Shown here: in pieces, positions 9,636 to 19,470 of the stretch | Position numbering within the stretch: the stretch's first letter is position 1 | Layout of the letters: the number at the start of each line of letters is the position of its first letter | From: an uncultured Selenomonadales bacterium | GTDB taxonomy: Bacteria > Bacillota > Negativicutes > Selenomonadales > Selenomonadaceae | Assembly: GCA_946183785.1 (NCBI GenBank) | Contig: CAMHCS010000006.1 | Location: forward strand, 1 to 64,000 | Length of the DNA stretch: 64,000 nt | Reading direction: 5' to 3' | The notes under the pieces: model-generated | Told to the model about the DNA's origin: nothing | The model's input: the letters and a program-made list of their open reading frames with translations, nothing else | The model's database searches: none | Translations under genes and position numbers: made by a program

Positions 9636-10372
9636 TGTGAAAATCCGCTTCCTTTCTTGTACACACGTCTCTCTCCCGGCTCGACCGGCGACCAGACGGG
9701 AATCTCCCGCCCCGGTGCAAAAAAATCCACGTCCGGCTCGAATCGCGGATAGCTGACGCTGTGCATCGTGACGAGCGCGCCCGTGTCCGTGCGGCGGCAA
9801 AACTCCTTTGCGCCCCAGTCCCGCGCCTCTTCCAGCCGCCCGTCTGCGGGGAAGAACGCCAAATCGAAGGCCTTGCCGTCGAGCTTTTTCATCTGCTTGA
9901 AGAAGCCGTTTCTCGCAAACTTGATATTTTCCTGCGTGTCCCCTGACCAGTGCCACCAGTTGAAATCCCCGGCGTGGAAAATCCTCCAGCCGCCGATTTC
10001 CACGAGAAACGACGTGCCCTCGTCCGTGGAGTCGAAGCTCTCGACGCGAATTCCTCCGCCCTCCCAACCGTCGTACTTTCCGAGCCAGACAGTCTTTTCC
10101 GCCGGAAACCGCGACGCCTCGGAAAGCGCCCGGATATCCTCGCTCAAAAAGAACCGCGACGCTTTCGCGTAGCGGGCGATGGCCGGACTGAAATGGTCTA
10201 AATGCGCATGGGACACGAAGAAATAAACCTGTAGCGCCTGTCCCATCACGCGCTCGACGTCGCCCCGCATATCGCGAAACGCATCAAAGACCAGCGCCCA
10301 GCGATCCTCCCCGTCTTCGACGACGAAGCCGCTGTTCAAAAGGTACGCAATCCGTACCGCTTCATTCGTCAA
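9632..10372 (-). CDS. MBL-fold metallo-hydrolase
   Basis: This metallo-beta-lactamase-fold protein of about 246 aa contains [10 protein letters not shown] (the HxHxDH zinc motif) and [10 protein letters not shown] later in the fold. The protein looks cytoplasmic. Start choice: TTG at 10370-10372 follows GGAGAGGACAGG and overlaps the YitT stop by 11 bases; a longer reading begins at an ATG at 10420. The C-terminal segment is family-typical for small UlaG-like or YycJ-like hydrolases, but the substrate is not evident. The gene is coupled with the YitT gene upstream and the PPIase downstream. Confidence 0.8.
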   Translation of the reverse strand: MTNEAVRIAYLLNSGFVVEDGEDRWALVFDAFRDMRGDVERVMGQALQVYFFVSHAHLDHFSPAIARYAKASRFFLSEDIRALSEASRFPAEKTVWLGKYDGWEGGGIRVESFDSTDEGTSFLVEIGGWRIFHAGDFNWWHWSGDTQENIKFARNGFFKQMKKLDGKAFDLAFFPADGRLEEARDWGAKEFCRRTDTGALVTMHSVSYPRFEPDVDFFAPGREIPVWSPVEPGERRVYKKGSGFSQ

Positions 10373-11270
10373 CCTGTCCTCTCCCTTCCCTCCTGTCGCG
10401 TTCCCGGAGCATTTTTTCAAGCTTCACGCCAGGCATGGTGAAGCCGCGTCCCATGACCTCGTTGGCGTCCATCACGATCATAAACGCCTGCGGATCGTAA
10501 TGGTCGGCCACGCGCTTGACTCGCGCCACCTGCGTCAGTGTCACGACGACGAAAAGCACCCGCTTCTCCTGATGAGTGAAAGCACCCTCGCCGTCGAGGA
10601 AAGTGACGCCGCGCCCGACGCCGCGAATAATGGCCTCAGCGATCTTCTCGGTCTTGTCCGAGATCAAAATGACGACCTTCCGATGGTTGAAGCCCGCGAT
10701 GACCCTGTCGGTCAGCGTCGCGCTCATAAACATCGAGATAAGCGTATACATGGCCGGCGTCACGCCGAACATGATCGCCGACACGGCCATGATCACGCAG
10801 TTGAAACCGAAAATCACGCCGCCCATGTTGAACGAGTAATATTTTTTCACAATCGCCGCCACGATGTCAAGCCCGCCGGAGCTGCCATCGTTTCGGAAAA
10901 TGATGCCATAGCCGATGCCGTTGAACACGCCGCCGAAAACCGCCGCCAGCATCGGGTCCGGCACCGGCGCATAGGCGTTCAGAAAATGCGTGGCGTCGAG
11001 ACAGACGGAAAACATCACAGTGCCAAACACCACGCCGACAAAATAATCGCGCCCCAACACGCGAAGCGCGGCAATCAAAAGCGGTATATTGTAGACGAGC
11101 ACCTGCGCGCCCACGGGCAGCCCGGACAGGAAATAGACGATCATGCCGATGCCCGTGAGACCGCCCGACAGCAGATGATTCGGCAGCAGGAAAAGATTGA
11201 TGGAACTGGAGCTGATCAGGCACCCCAGCGTGATGCCCGCCGCCTCAAGCAGACGATGAGAATTAATCAT
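10362..11270 (-). CDS. YitT family membrane protein (DUF161 plus DUF2179)
   Basis: This is a roughly 302-aa integral membrane protein. Five or six hydrophobic segments fill residues 5-190 (for example LLIAALRVLGRDYFVG), with the conserved NGIGYGIIFRNDGSSGGLDIVA loop and a C-terminal soluble DUF2179-like domain starting around VVILISDKTEKIAEAI. The family is widespread in Firmicutes and its transport role is unproven. I prefer the ATG at 11270, whose first bases overlap the upstream TGA (ATGA); a GTG at 11279 is the alternative. Confidence 0.88.
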   Translation of the reverse strand: MINSHRLLEAAGITLGCLISSSSINLFLLPNHLLSGGLTGIGMIVYFLSGLPVGAQVLVYNIPLLIAALRVLGRDYFVGVVFGTVMFSVCLDATHFLNAYAPVPDPMLAAVFGGVFNGIGYGIIFRNDGSSGGLDIVAAIVKKYYSFNMGGVIFGFNCVIMAVSAIMFGVTPAMYTLISMFMSATLTDRVIAGFNHRKVVILISDKTEKIAEAIIRGVGRGVTFLDGEGAFTHQEKRVLFVVVTLTQVARVKRVADHYDPQAFMIVMDANEVMGRGFTMPGVKLEKMLRERDRREGRGQVDE

Positions 11271-11923
11271 CTTTTCCACGGCGGCGTCGTCTCCTTCTCC
11301 GTTTCATCCCGGTTCTCCAGAGCGCTCATGTCGATATCCTTTCCCTCCAAAAGGCGCGCGTTGAAGTCGTCGTTTTGCCAATCCTCTTCCTCGCCGCCGC
11401 CAAGGTCTGCCTCTTCCTCCGTCAGCGGCAGGCTCGTCAGCCGCCACGAGACGAGGATCCATGTCCCCGGCTCGATTTCCAGCATCAGCTTCTGCCCCGG
11501 CTTTTCGGGATTCCGATAAATATTCCAGGTCAGTCCGCCGACCTGCTCCCGCTCCTTCGAGCCGTAAACCGTCGCGATCCTGTGAGGCGTGGCCCCGTAC
11601 CGCACACCGTCCCGCGCCGTGTAATCCTGATCGTCGATGACAATATCGACGACCTTGCCAGTCGCGGTGGACACGCCCACGGAATATTTCTTCTTGAACG
11701 TGTAGTATTTAACGCGGATGCCGAACACGCTCTTTTCCGTATCGAAAAGCGGCGTTCCGAACGCCTTGGCGATCGCGGCTTCGTCAGCCGTCTCGCCCAA
11801 CGCCACCCCGCGCACGGAAAAATCCTCCGGAAGCACGCGCCCCTCAGCGCCTGCCGCCAGAGGAAACGCCGCCAGCAACAGGAAAAAAAACGCCGCCTGA
11901 AAAATCCGCCGCAAACCGTTCAC
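11267..11923 (-). CDS. Hypothetical secreted protein
   Basis: This 218-aa protein has a Sec signal peptide (hydrophobic residues 8-25, cut probably after AAGA). The mature region has a repeat-like SVRGVALGETADE motif and a second RYGATPHRIATVYGS motif, reminiscent of SmpA/OmlA-like or stalk-copper-oxidase-like substrate domains that read G-x-T/A-P-x-x-V. The C-terminus is acidic and low-complexity. It is coupled to the YitT gene by ATGA and follows the aminopeptidase gene with a 21-bp gap. Function is not known. Confidence 0.7.
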   Translation of the reverse strand: MNGLRRIFQAAFFFLLLAAFPLAAGAEGRVLPEDFSVRGVALGETADEAAIAKAFGTPLFDTEKSVFGIRVKYYTFKKKYSVGVSTATGKVVDIVIDDQDYTARDGVRYGATPHRIATVYGSKEREQVGGLTWNIYRNPEKPGQKLMLEIEPGTWILVSWRLTSLPLTEEEADLGGGEEEDWQNDDFNARLLEGKDIDMSALENRDETEKETTPPWKR

Positions 11924-11944
11924 CTCCTGAGAACCCGCCTGGCG

Positions 11945-13186
11945 TCAAAACTCCACAAAATTTCCGTCACGGAACACCGGAACATCTTTGCCGTCCTTCG
12001 TTTTGCCCGTAATCGACAAATCCTGCGACCCGACCATGAAGTCCTCATGCAGCAGCGAATCGTTGACGCCATGGGAAAGGAGCGCCAACCTGTCCATTTC
12101 CGTACCACCCGCGAGACAGGTCGGATACGCTTTGCCCAGCGCCAGATGGCACGAAGCATTCTCGTCGAACAGCGTATTGTAGAAAAGCACGCCGCTTTTT
12201 GAAATCGGCGAATCGAAGGGAACCAGCGCGACCTCGCCGAGACGCGCCGCGCCCGCGTCCGTCCTGAGCAATGCCTCAAGATGCGCGCGCCCCTTCTCCG
12301 CCTCGAAGGAAACCACCTTGCCCGCCTCGAAGCGAAGCCTCAGGCCCGTAATCAGATTTCCCTGAAAGACCAGCGGCTTCGTCGCGACGACAGTGCCGTC
12401 CACACCTTCACAGTGAGGCAGCGTATAGATTTCCTCCGTCGGCAGGTTCGCGACAAAGACGCGCCCTGCTTGCGTCTCTTCCGCGCCGCCCGCCCAGACA
12501 TGTCCTTCCGGCAGGCAGATTGTCAAATCCGTACCGAGTCCGTTCACGTAATGAAGCGACGAGAACGCCCAGCCGTTCATAAAATCCGAAGCGCGGCGCA
12601 AAAAATCCGTGTGCGCTTTCCAGCGTGCCTCCGCGCCCCCATCGCCCAATACCCGCACCGTGGAAAAAATCGCTTCCCAAAGCTTGGATTCCGCGTCTTT
12701 TTCGTTGGGAAAAACTTTTTTCGCCCAGGCTTCCGTCGGCACGGAAATCACGCACCAGGCGTTTTTATTCGCCATGATGCGCGCGCGGTACTCCAGGAGC
12801 GCCTCCCCCGCCGCCTGCTGGGCCGTCGCCAGCCGTTCCGTCGCAACGCCAAGGAACGCTTCCGGATCCTCGGCGTGAATCGAAATAATCGCCGCGTCGT
12901 CCTCCGCGTTGTCCATATAGAGGCGCCGCCGCCAGTCGGGATAACTGGAAAGTGCGTCTTTAGACGCCATCTCGAAGCGAATGCGCGAAAACCGCTCGTC
13001 ATTCCAGACAATCGTCACGTCTTTCGCGCCCGCCCCGTATCCTTCCCTGGCCAGCCGCCGCGCAAAATCCGCGCACTCGATCGGCGCGTTTATGATAAGC
13101 GGCTGCCCTTCGCGCAGATTCACGCCCGTCTTCACCGCGAGCCTCGCATACTCCGAAAGCCGGGCCTCCATCATTTCTCCCGTCAT
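11945..13186 (-). CDS. M29 family aminopeptidase
   Basis: This 413-aa cytoplasmic metallo-aminopeptidase of the PepS/AmpS (thermophilic aminopeptidase) family matches the family's usual length. Metal-ligand-region motifs are visible: LPTEEIYTLPHCEGVDGTV, FDENASCHLALGKAYP and the C-terminal GVNDSLLHEDFMVGSQDLSITG. It removes N-terminal residues from peptides. The start ATG region overlaps the stop of the M48 gene by four bases, so these two peptidase genes are co-translated. Confidence 0.93.
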   Translation of the reverse strand: MTGEMMEARLSEYARLAVKTGVNLREGQPLIINAPIECADFARRLAREGYGAGAKDVTIVWNDERFSRIRFEMASKDALSSYPDWRRRLYMDNAEDDAAIISIHAEDPEAFLGVATERLATAQQAAGEALLEYRARIMANKNAWCVISVPTEAWAKKVFPNEKDAESKLWEAIFSTVRVLGDGGAEARWKAHTDFLRRASDFMNGWAFSSLHYVNGLGTDLTICLPEGHVWAGGAEETQAGRVFVANLPTEEIYTLPHCEGVDGTVVATKPLVFQGNLITGLRLRFEAGKVVSFEAEKGRAHLEALLRTDAGAARLGEVALVPFDSPISKSGVLFYNTLFDENASCHLALGKAYPTCLAGGTEMDRLALLSHGVNDSLLHEDFMVGSQDLSITGKTKDGKDVPVFRDGNFVEF

Positions 13187-14232
13187 TTGATTGCGTTCAG
13201 CCGTTCCGCCAGCTCCGACGCCGACGGGTCGCCATAGACCGCTTCCATGATCGGCTGATCGCCAAGCATCAGCACATTGCCGTCCGCCCAGGCGTTTGCA
13301 TTGTTATACCCGTTGTGATACGCCGTTGCAAGATTGCCCATGACAAAATAAGCGCGTTCATGGCTGCTCATATCGTCCGCCGGCGCGGGCGTCACAAAAT
13401 CCTTGCCGTTCACTTTGACCAGCGCCGCGTCCGCATCGATCTTCACCTTGCCGCCGCTGTATTCAGTCAGCGACTTCGCGTAAGTATCGCGGCGGTCTTT
13501 ATGGTCGGGATGGTCGGAAAGGAAGCTGGAACCGCCGCCCGGCGACTTTTCCATCACGCGCTGCCAGATTGCCGCGCAGGCGCCGGGATTGTAGCTGGAA
13601 TGCGTAATATATTCAAACGCCAGCTTGTCCGCTTCGCGCTCCTTCGCCCTCGGCATATGCACGTTGCCCACGACGCCCGCGATCAGCTGTCCGAGCGCCG
13701 AGCCGTTCGTCAGCACCGCCGCGCCCACCTGAGCAATCAGCGTGTCCCGCATCCCTTTCTGCACATGCTTTTTCTGCCCGTGCCCCATTTCATGACCGAG
13801 CACCACCGCAACCTCGTCGTCGTTCGCCACCATGTCGAACATGCCCGTATTCACGCTGATATTGTGCCCAAGCGTGCAAAAAGCGTTGAACGACTTATCA
13901 TTGTTGACAAAATAATTGTACGGTTTGTCATAGACGGTAGGATCGACTTGCGCAATGGCCCCGGTAAGGCTTCCCATAATGCTGTCGAGCCGCTCGTTCA
14001 GATAGGGATCTTCATTGACGCCGTATTCCTGCTGCATCTGCTGGAACAACTCGTCCCTGCCTTCATTATCGTAATAGTTGAGCTGCTGATTAAGCGCCGC
14101 GTATTGAAGGCCCGCGCCAAGCACCGTACCAAGAAGGTCCGCATGCGCCGTAGGCACGGGAACGACGGAAAAAGCAACCGTCCCGGCAACGACCAACGCC
14201 GCCAATTTCTTCTGCAGTTTCTTCAGGTTCAT
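13183..14232 (-). CDS. M48 family metallopeptidase, exported
   Basis: This 349-aa Zn-protease carries VVLGHEMGHGQKKH (HExxH) and, downstream, READKLAFEY, which supplies the third zinc ligand. The N-terminus is a signal peptide ending near PTAHA, so unlike membrane-bound HtpX it is probably periplasmic (BepA/YfgC-like), fitting an outer-membrane organism where such proteases help envelope protein quality control. I start at the ATG at 14232, eight bases after GGAGGGG; a GTG at 14241 is in frame but sits too close to the ribosome site. Confidence 0.9.
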   Translation of the reverse strand: MNLKKLQKKLAALVVAGTVAFSVVPVPTAHADLLGTVLGAGLQYAALNQQLNYYDNEGRDELFQQMQQEYGVNEDPYLNERLDSIMGSLTGAIAQVDPTVYDKPYNYFVNNDKSFNAFCTLGHNISVNTGMFDMVANDDEVAVVLGHEMGHGQKKHVQKGMRDTLIAQVGAAVLTNGSALGQLIAGVVGNVHMPRAKEREADKLAFEYITHSSYNPGACAAIWQRVMEKSPGGGSSFLSDHPDHKDRRDTYAKSLTEYSGGKVKIDADAALVKVNGKDFVTPAPADDMSSHERAYFVMGNLATAYHNGYNNANAWADGNVLMLGDQPIMEAVYGDPSASELAERLNAIK

Positions 14233-14358
14233 CACAAACACCCCTCCAAAATAGATTGTAGGACAAATCTTTATCGTATAGATATTCGCCGCCTGTTGTA
14301 AAAATCCTGCCCGCTATGGACAAATCATAAGCCTCACGTTTATAATAATACTGATTTT

Positions 14359-14495
14359 CGACCAAAATTCATATTCATTTTTGGTCGCAGATGCGTCTGC
14401 TGCGCAGGCGGCATTTGCGCCTACAGCATAAATGCCGTCTAATTAATCGCAATATAGACTTATAAATCTTAACTGCGATTAGTATAAAATGCAAA
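14359..14495. repeat. Hairpin cluster resembling the three-way-junction repeat family (diverged)
   Basis: The divergent intergenic region holds CGACCAAAA...TTTTGGTCG (14359-14388), then a GC-rich branched segment (GTCTGC-TGC-GCAGGC and GGCATTT...AAATGCC), then AATCGC...GCGATT. The order AT-rich hairpin, GC-rich branch, AT-rich hairpin is the same as at 52629..52750, but sequence similarity is weak, so membership in that family is tentative. Confidence 0.35.
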
Positions 14496-14522
14496 TATGA
14501 AAAACAGAGGTGCTTTTCCGAT

Positions 14523-15542
14523 ATGTGGGCAACCCACAAAACGTCTATCCTGCTCGGCATCAGCTTCGTCGTGCTGCTCGGCTCGTTCTGGCTGCTGCCG
14601 CAGCTTGCTTTCGTCGTATTCATCGCGCTGCTTCTTCATCTCCTGCTCTGCCCGATGGTAGACTATCTGCATAAGCTCCGCATGATTCCGCGCGGCCTTG
14701 CCGCAGCGTTGACGCTGATTCTGTTCCTCGTCGCCGTCACGGTTCTTTTTGCCGTACTGTCGACGCCGCTGGCGCGCTCCGCGCAGAAATTCTCTCATGA
14801 CCTTCCGGCTTTGACCGAAAGTATGCGCGACCTTTTCGCCTCTTATCCCGTCATCGCGCAGGAAGTCGACAAATTTTGGCGGGAACTCGCTTCCATCGGC
14901 ATTGACGCCCTTCGTTCCTCGTTGGAAGTATTGTTCTCGTTTTTCTCCAAAATCTTCGACGTCGTCATCATTCTTTTCTCCGCGTTTTATCTGCTCAAAG
15001 ACGGCCGTGAAATCGAAGAATGGATTACGCGCCTCTTTCCCCAAAAAGATCACATGCGCGTTTTCAAGCTGTTCGACCGCATCTTGCTTTCGCTGCACAC
15101 ATACATCTGCAGCCAGATCGCCATCTGCTTCCTGATGGGAATCGTCGTGTTCTTCTACTTCACTGCCCGCGATATTCCGTACGCGGTGGTCTTCGCCGTG
15201 CTCTCCGGCGTCAGCGAGTTCATTCCCGTCATCGGTCCGACCGTCGCTTCGCTGTTCGGCGTGTCCGTTGCCGCCACTATCTCGCCGTGGATGGCGGTGC
15301 AGACGCTTCTCTTCTATCTGCTGATCACGCAGGCCAATCACAATTTCATTTATCCCACGCTCATCGGAAAATCCCTGCATCTGCACCCGATCGCCATTCT
15401 GCTGGGCCTGCTCCTCGGCGGCTGCCTCCTCGACGCGCCGGGTATGTTCCTCGCCGTGCCGCTGATGGTCATCATCCGCCTCGTCATTGAGGACATCTAC
15501 CATGACGCGGGGGAAAATGAGCAAACGCCGCCCGTGAAATAA
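14523..15542 (+). CDS. AI-2E family transporter (PerM/YtvI-like permease)
   Basis: This 339-aa polytopic membrane protein has about seven to eight hydrophobic segments. The family signature is visible in the C-terminal half: GVSEFIPVIGPTVASLFGV and NFIYPTLIGKSLHLHPIAILLGLLLGG. Members export small solutes or ions; despite the name, only some act on autoinducer-2. Preceded by AGAGG at a suitable distance. It is divergent from the M48 gene and followed by a terminator hairpin. Confidence 0.92.
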   Translation: MWATHKTSILLGISFVVLLGSFWLLPQLAFVVFIALLLHLLLCPMVDYLHKLRMIPRGLAAALTLILFLVAVTVLFAVLSTPLARSAQKFSHDLPALTESMRDLFASYPVIAQEVDKFWRELASIGIDALRSSLEVLFSFFSKIFDVVIILFSAFYLLKDGREIEEWITRLFPQKDHMRVFKLFDRILLSLHTYICSQIAICFLMGIVVFFYFTARDIPYAVVFAVLSGVSEFIPVIGPTVASLFGVSVAATISPWMAVQTLLFYLLITQANHNFIYPTLIGKSLHLHPIAILLGLLLGGCLLDAPGMFLAVPLMVIIRLVIEDIYHDAGENEQTPPVK

Positions 15543-15554
15543 GCAGTATATAAA

Positions 15555-15599
15555 AAAACGCTCCTCTGAAAATCCGTAACGATTTCAGGGGAGCGTTTT
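15555..15599 (+). terminator. Intrinsic terminator after the AI-2E-family gene
   Basis: AAAACGCTCCTCTGAAAATC pairs with GATTTCAGGGGAGCGTTTT, followed by TTCTTTGTCTTTT. A MITE copy is inserted 13 bp beyond the stem. Confidence 0.8.
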
Positions 15600-15611
15600 C
15601 TTTGTCTTTTA

Positions 15612-15771
15612 GGAAGCACTGATTAAGTCAAGTCGTGGCCCTGTCGAGGGATTTTTTCGTCAGGCAAGGAAAAGTGCTCGAAGTCGTAGCAGAGCTACGT
15701 CGAGAGCACTTTGACGCAGCATGACGGAAAAAGACCCGTCAGGGGCGCGGCGGGACTTATTCAGTGCTTCC
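15612..15771. mobile_element. 160-bp palindromic MITE-like element, copy B
   Basis: This copy reads the same as copy A (144..303) through the body. It is flanked by TTTA on both sides (15608-15611 and 15772-15775). It sits directly after the terminator T-tract of the AI-2E-family gene, between convergently arranged genes. Confidence 0.85.
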
Positions 15772-15782
15772 TTTATGATCGA

Positions 15783-17006
15783 TTATCCTAACGTCAGCCG
15801 CACATAGGTCTTTTTCCCTTTCCGCACAATCGCTGCGCCGTCCTTGAAATCCTCTCCGGCCAGCTTGCGTTCGATGTCCGTGACGCGCTCGTCGTTCAGA
15901 TACAGGCCGTTTTGCTGGACGAGGCGCTTACCCTCGCCCTTCGAGGCGACGACGCCTTTCTTCGCCAGCACGTCGAGAAGCCGCGCCCCAAGCTCCGAAG
16001 CCGCAATCTCTGCCGTGGGCATCGCGTCGGCGTCGCCGGCGCCGCCAAAGAGTGCTTCTGCCGCTTTTTTCGCCTTTTCCGCTTCGGCCTCGCCATGCAC
16101 GAGGCGCGTGACCTCATAAGCGAGAACTTTTTTCGCGTCGTTCATGCGTTCGTCCTTGTGCTCAGTGAGTCTCTGTACCTCATCCATAGGCAGGAATGTC
16201 AGCCGGGCGAGGCATTTGGCCACGTCGCCGTCGTCGATATTCCTCCAGTATTGATAGAAATCGTAAGGCGAGGTCTTTTCCGCGTCGAGCCAAAGGGCGC
16301 CCGAGGCAGTCTTTCCCATTTTCTTGCCGTCGCTCTTCGTCAGGAGCGAGAGCGTCAGACCGTAAGCGGCTCGCCCCTCGCGGCGCCGGATCAGCTCCAC
16401 GCCCGCGATGATGTTCGACCATTGGTCGTCGCCGCCCATTTGGAGTACGCAGCCGTAACGACGATTCAGCTCCATGAAGTCATACGCCTGCATCGTCATA
16501 TAGTTGAACTCCAGGAACGTCAGCCCCTGCTCCATGCGGTTCCTGTAACATTCTGCCGCCAGCATTCGATTGACCGAAAAGCAGGCGCCCACGTCCCGCA
16601 AAAACTCGATGTGGTTGAGCTTCCTCAGCCATTCGCCGTTGTTGACCATCAGCGCTTTGCCGTCGGAAAAGTCGATAAAACGAGCCATTTGCGCCTTGAA
16701 TCGCTCACAATTCGCCTCGATTTCTTCGTCAGTCATTACGCGGCGCATATCGGTCCGGCCCGACGGGTCTCCGACGGTACCTGTGCCGCCGCCGACAAGG
16801 CAAATCGGGCGGTGCCCGGCGCGCTGGAGCCGAGCCATCGCCATCAACGCCAGAAAGTGACCGACGTGCAGGCTGTCCGCCGTCGGATCAAATCCGATGT
16901 AAAACGTAATCTTTTCTTCGGAAAAGAGCTTCTTGACTTCTTCTTCATTCGTACATTGCGCGATATAGCCTCGTTCTTTGAGTTCGTCCCATACGTTTTC
17001 CGCCAT
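15783..17006 (-). CDS. tyrS: Tyrosyl-tRNA synthetase
   Basis: This 407-aa class I synthetase charges tRNA-Tyr. The HIGH-type motif is in [16 protein letters not shown], the KMSKS-type loop is [13 protein letters not shown], and an S4 RNA-binding domain occupies the C-terminus ([10 protein letters not shown]). The [13 protein letters not shown] plus KMGKT form is typical of the TyrZ-like group. I start at the ATG at 17006, preceded by AGAGGAG. The gene lies 84 bp downstream of the PBP gene; no room exists for a T-box leader, so it is likely transcribed with the PBP gene. Confidence 0.95.
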   Translation of the reverse strand: MAENVWDELKERGYIAQCTNEEEVKKLFSEEKITFYIGFDPTADSLHVGHFLALMAMARLQRAGHRPICLVGGGTGTVGDPSGRTDMRRVMTDEEIEANCERFKAQMARFIDFSDGKALMVNNGEWLRKLNHIEFLRDVGACFSVNRMLAAECYRNRMEQGLTFLEFNYMTMQAYDFMELNRRYGCVLQMGGDDQWSNIIAGVELIRRREGRAAYGLTLSLLTKSDGKKMGKTASGALWLDAEKTSPYDFYQYWRNIDDGDVAKCLARLTFLPMDEVQRLTEHKDERMNDAKKVLAYEVTRLVHGEAEAEKAKKAAEALFGGAGDADAMPTAEIAASELGARLLDVLAKKGVVASKGEGKRLVQQNGLYLNDERVTDIERKLAGEDFKDGAAIVRKGKKTYVRLTLG

Positions 17007-17063
17007 CAATCTATCTCCTCTTAGAGTTAAACCACTTCCATCCCCTGGAAATGAATAAACATT

Positions 17064-17090
17064 CACTCTTCACTCTTAACTCTTAACTCT
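17064..17090. repeat. Short tandem-like repeat of ACTCTTAA/ACTCTTC units
   Basis: The PBP-tyrS gap contains consecutive CACTCTT, CACTCTT, AACTCTT, AACTCTT units. It is low-complexity with no obvious role. Confidence 0.4.
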
Positions 17091-19313
17091 TTACTTCCCT
17101 TTTCCCTGTCCGCCTGTCATGCTCGGCGCTGTTGACGGTCCGGGAGGCGCGGGCTGAGGCTTCGACGGTCTCGTCGGCGTCTCCGTCTCCGGCTCCGGTT
17201 CTGGCTCTGGCGCCGTCGGACGTTCCGTCGAAGGCCGCACCGGCGTCGGCGACTCGGGCGTTTCACGCTTCGGCGCAGTCTCTTCACGTTTCGGCTGCTG
17301 TTGTTGCTGCGTCTGCGGTCTCTGCGTCGGCGGCTTCGCCTGTTGGCTCGGCTTTTGATTCTGCTGATCCCGTTTTTGATTCGAGGGACGCCCTTCCTCC
17401 CGCAGTTCGTCCATAGCGTCGCTCCGATGGCTCGGACCGGGCTCAAACTCGCGGACCGGCATATTCGCCGTCGCTTTTTCCATAAAGGCCTGCCAGATCG
17501 AAGCAGGCAAATTTCCGCCGGTCATTCCGTCGAGGTCGCTGTTGTCGTCGCAGCCGACCCAAACACCCGCCACAAGGTCGGTGGTATAACCGACGAACCA
17601 TGCGTCGCAATAATCGCTGGTCGTCCCCGTCTTGCCCGCTGCCGGCCGGTCGATAGCCGCGCCCGTGCCTGTACCGCGCGCGATGACGCCCTGCAGCATC
17701 GACGTCAAATCGTTCGCGCTGGCCTCGCTGATTACGTTCTTCTGCTTCGGCTTCGCCTGCTCCAGGACTTTTCCGTTCCTGTCGAGCACTTTGATGATTG
17801 CCGTCGGGGCGACATGAATGCCTTGGTTTGCGAAGGTGCCGTAAGCGCTGGTCAGCTCCAGCGGCGTCACCCCGCGAGTCAGACCGCCGAGAGATGTGGC
17901 AAGGCCGCGGTCATTCGTCGGCCCGTCCAGCACAAAGGTCGAAACGCCCATTTCCTGCGCATAGTAAATCGGCTTGTCCATACCGATTTTCTGCGCGATT
18001 TTTACCGTCGGCACATTCAGCGACTGCTCCGCCACATAGCGGAGCGTCACCTTGCCGTTGAAATTCCGGTTGTAGTTCATTGGTTCCCAATCGCCGACCA
18101 TGACCGGGCTGTCCTCTATGATCGTGTTTGGCGTGAACCGGTTCTCCAATGCCGCCGCAAAAACGAAGGGCTTGAAAGCCGACCCCGGCTGCCGCTCCGC
18201 CATCGTCGCGCGGTTGAACTGGTCGGTGCCTCGCCCGCCGACCATCGCCTTGATCTGCCCGGTGTGCGGGTCGATGGCCACCAACGCTCCCTGCGGCTGC
18301 GCGAGACCGTTCTTATCCGTCTCAAAGGTCGGCAGCATGCGCATCGCGGCCTCCGCCGCCCTCTGCATATCCATGTCGATGGTCGTGTAAATCTTGAGTC
18401 CGCTCTTGTAAACGGCGTCAGCGCCATACTTGTCGATCAGGCCCTGTACCACATAGTCGATGAAATACGAGGCCTCCGTCGTTTCCCCGGCCTGTGGGCG
18501 TACAAGCTTCAAATCCTCCCGTTTCAGGCGGTTGGCCTCAGAATCGCTGATATAATGGTACTTCGCCATCTGCTCCAGCACCGTAGCCCGGCGCGCCCGC
18601 GCCGCTTCCAGATTATTGAACGGCGAATAATAATTCGGGCTCTTCGGAATCCCGGCCAGCATCGCGCACTCGTTCAGCGTAAGCGCGCTGACATCCTTGC
18701 CGAAATACGTCTTCGCGGCGGCCTCGACGCCATACGCGCCCTGACCGAAATAAATCTGATTCAGGTAAAATTCCAGAATTTCCTGCTTCGTGTACTCCCG
18801 CTCAAGCTGCAGCGCGAGAAACATTTCCTGAATCTTGCGCTTCATCGTGCGCTCCGGCGTCAGGTAAGCGTTCTTCGCGAGCTGCTGCGTAATCGTCGAA
18901 CCGCCCTCGGTCACGCCGCCGCCGGTAATGTTTGCCCAGGCCGCGCGCAAAATACCCCGCGGATCGATGCCGGAATGCTCGTAAAATCGTGCGTCCTCCA
19001 CCGCGATAAACGCATTCTGGAGGTCTTTCGGAATCTGCGAGATTTTCACCGGCATACGATTCTCAGTCGCGTGGATATTGGCGATCTCGTTGCCGTTGAT
19101 ATCGTAAATCTGCGACGAAGCCGACGGCGTGAGATCCTCTGCCAGGTTCGGCCTCGTGTTCATACTGGCCGTCAGAAAGCCGCAGCCGATGCCGGTCAGC
19201 ATCACCAGCACCACGAGAAAAAAGCCGCCGATAATCCGCCAAAAAGTTCCGCTGCTCTTCTTCGATGAGCGGGATCTTTTCGCTTGCGCCGCCTTCGTCG
19301 GTTGCTTCGTCAT
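17091..19313 (-). CDS. Class A penicillin-binding protein (PBP1A type)
   Basis: This 740-aa bifunctional peptidoglycan glycosyltransferase/transpeptidase has a cytoplasmic basic tail, one transmembrane helix (about 26-50), and then a GT51 domain with EDARFYEHSGID (catalytic Glu) and GGSTITQQLAKNAYL. The transpeptidase has GSAFKPFVF (SxxK serine), the EQSLN box and AGKTGTTSDY (KTG). The last about 110 residues are a Pro/Gln/Glu/Thr-rich low-complexity tail, probably disordered and periplasmic. Transcribed leftward, followed by tyrS. Confidence 0.94.
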   Translation of the reverse strand: MTKQPTKAAQAKRSRSSKKSSGTFWRIIGGFFLVVLVMLTGIGCGFLTASMNTRPNLAEDLTPSASSQIYDINGNEIANIHATENRMPVKISQIPKDLQNAFIAVEDARFYEHSGIDPRGILRAAWANITGGGVTEGGSTITQQLAKNAYLTPERTMKRKIQEMFLALQLEREYTKQEILEFYLNQIYFGQGAYGVEAAAKTYFGKDVSALTLNECAMLAGIPKSPNYYSPFNNLEAARARRATVLEQMAKYHYISDSEANRLKREDLKLVRPQAGETTEASYFIDYVVQGLIDKYGADAVYKSGLKIYTTIDMDMQRAAEAAMRMLPTFETDKNGLAQPQGALVAIDPHTGQIKAMVGGRGTDQFNRATMAERQPGSAFKPFVFAAALENRFTPNTIIEDSPVMVGDWEPMNYNRNFNGKVTLRYVAEQSLNVPTVKIAQKIGMDKPIYYAQEMGVSTFVLDGPTNDRGLATSLGGLTRGVTPLELTSAYGTFANQGIHVAPTAIIKVLDRNGKVLEQAKPKQKNVISEASANDLTSMLQGVIARGTGTGAAIDRPAAGKTGTTSDYCDAWFVGYTTDLVAGVWVGCDDNSDLDGMTGGNLPASIWQAFMEKATANMPVREFEPGPSHRSDAMDELREEGRPSNQKRDQQNQKPSQQAKPPTQRPQTQQQQQPKREETAPKRETPESPTPVRPSTERPTAPEPEPEPETETPTRPSKPQPAPPGPSTAPSMTGGQGKGK

Positions 19314-19435
19314 GAAAATCCTCCTCTGCCCGATTCGGGCAAGATATTGATTACATTAGAAATCAATGACACAAAAATCCATAATAAAGATTCTAAGCCT
19401 TATTCCCTTTTCTGTCAAATTGCAAGAAACAGAAA

Positions 19436-19464
19436 ACGGCATGGTTTTTTCTTTCCCATGCCGT
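19436..19464 (-). terminator. Intrinsic terminator (ddh side)
   Basis: ACGGCATGG pairs with CCATGCCGT; minus-strand reading is followed by TTTTCTGTTT. It lies downstream of ddh but is separated from it by MITE copy C. On the plus strand the stem is also followed by CTTTT. Confidence 0.55.
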
Positions 19465-19470
19465 CTTTTA

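Noticed and set aside
17007-17090. Possible T-box leader in front of tyrS
   Set aside because: Only 84 bp separate tyrS from the PBP gene, no T-box sequence or specifier stem is visible, and the gap is low-complexity.
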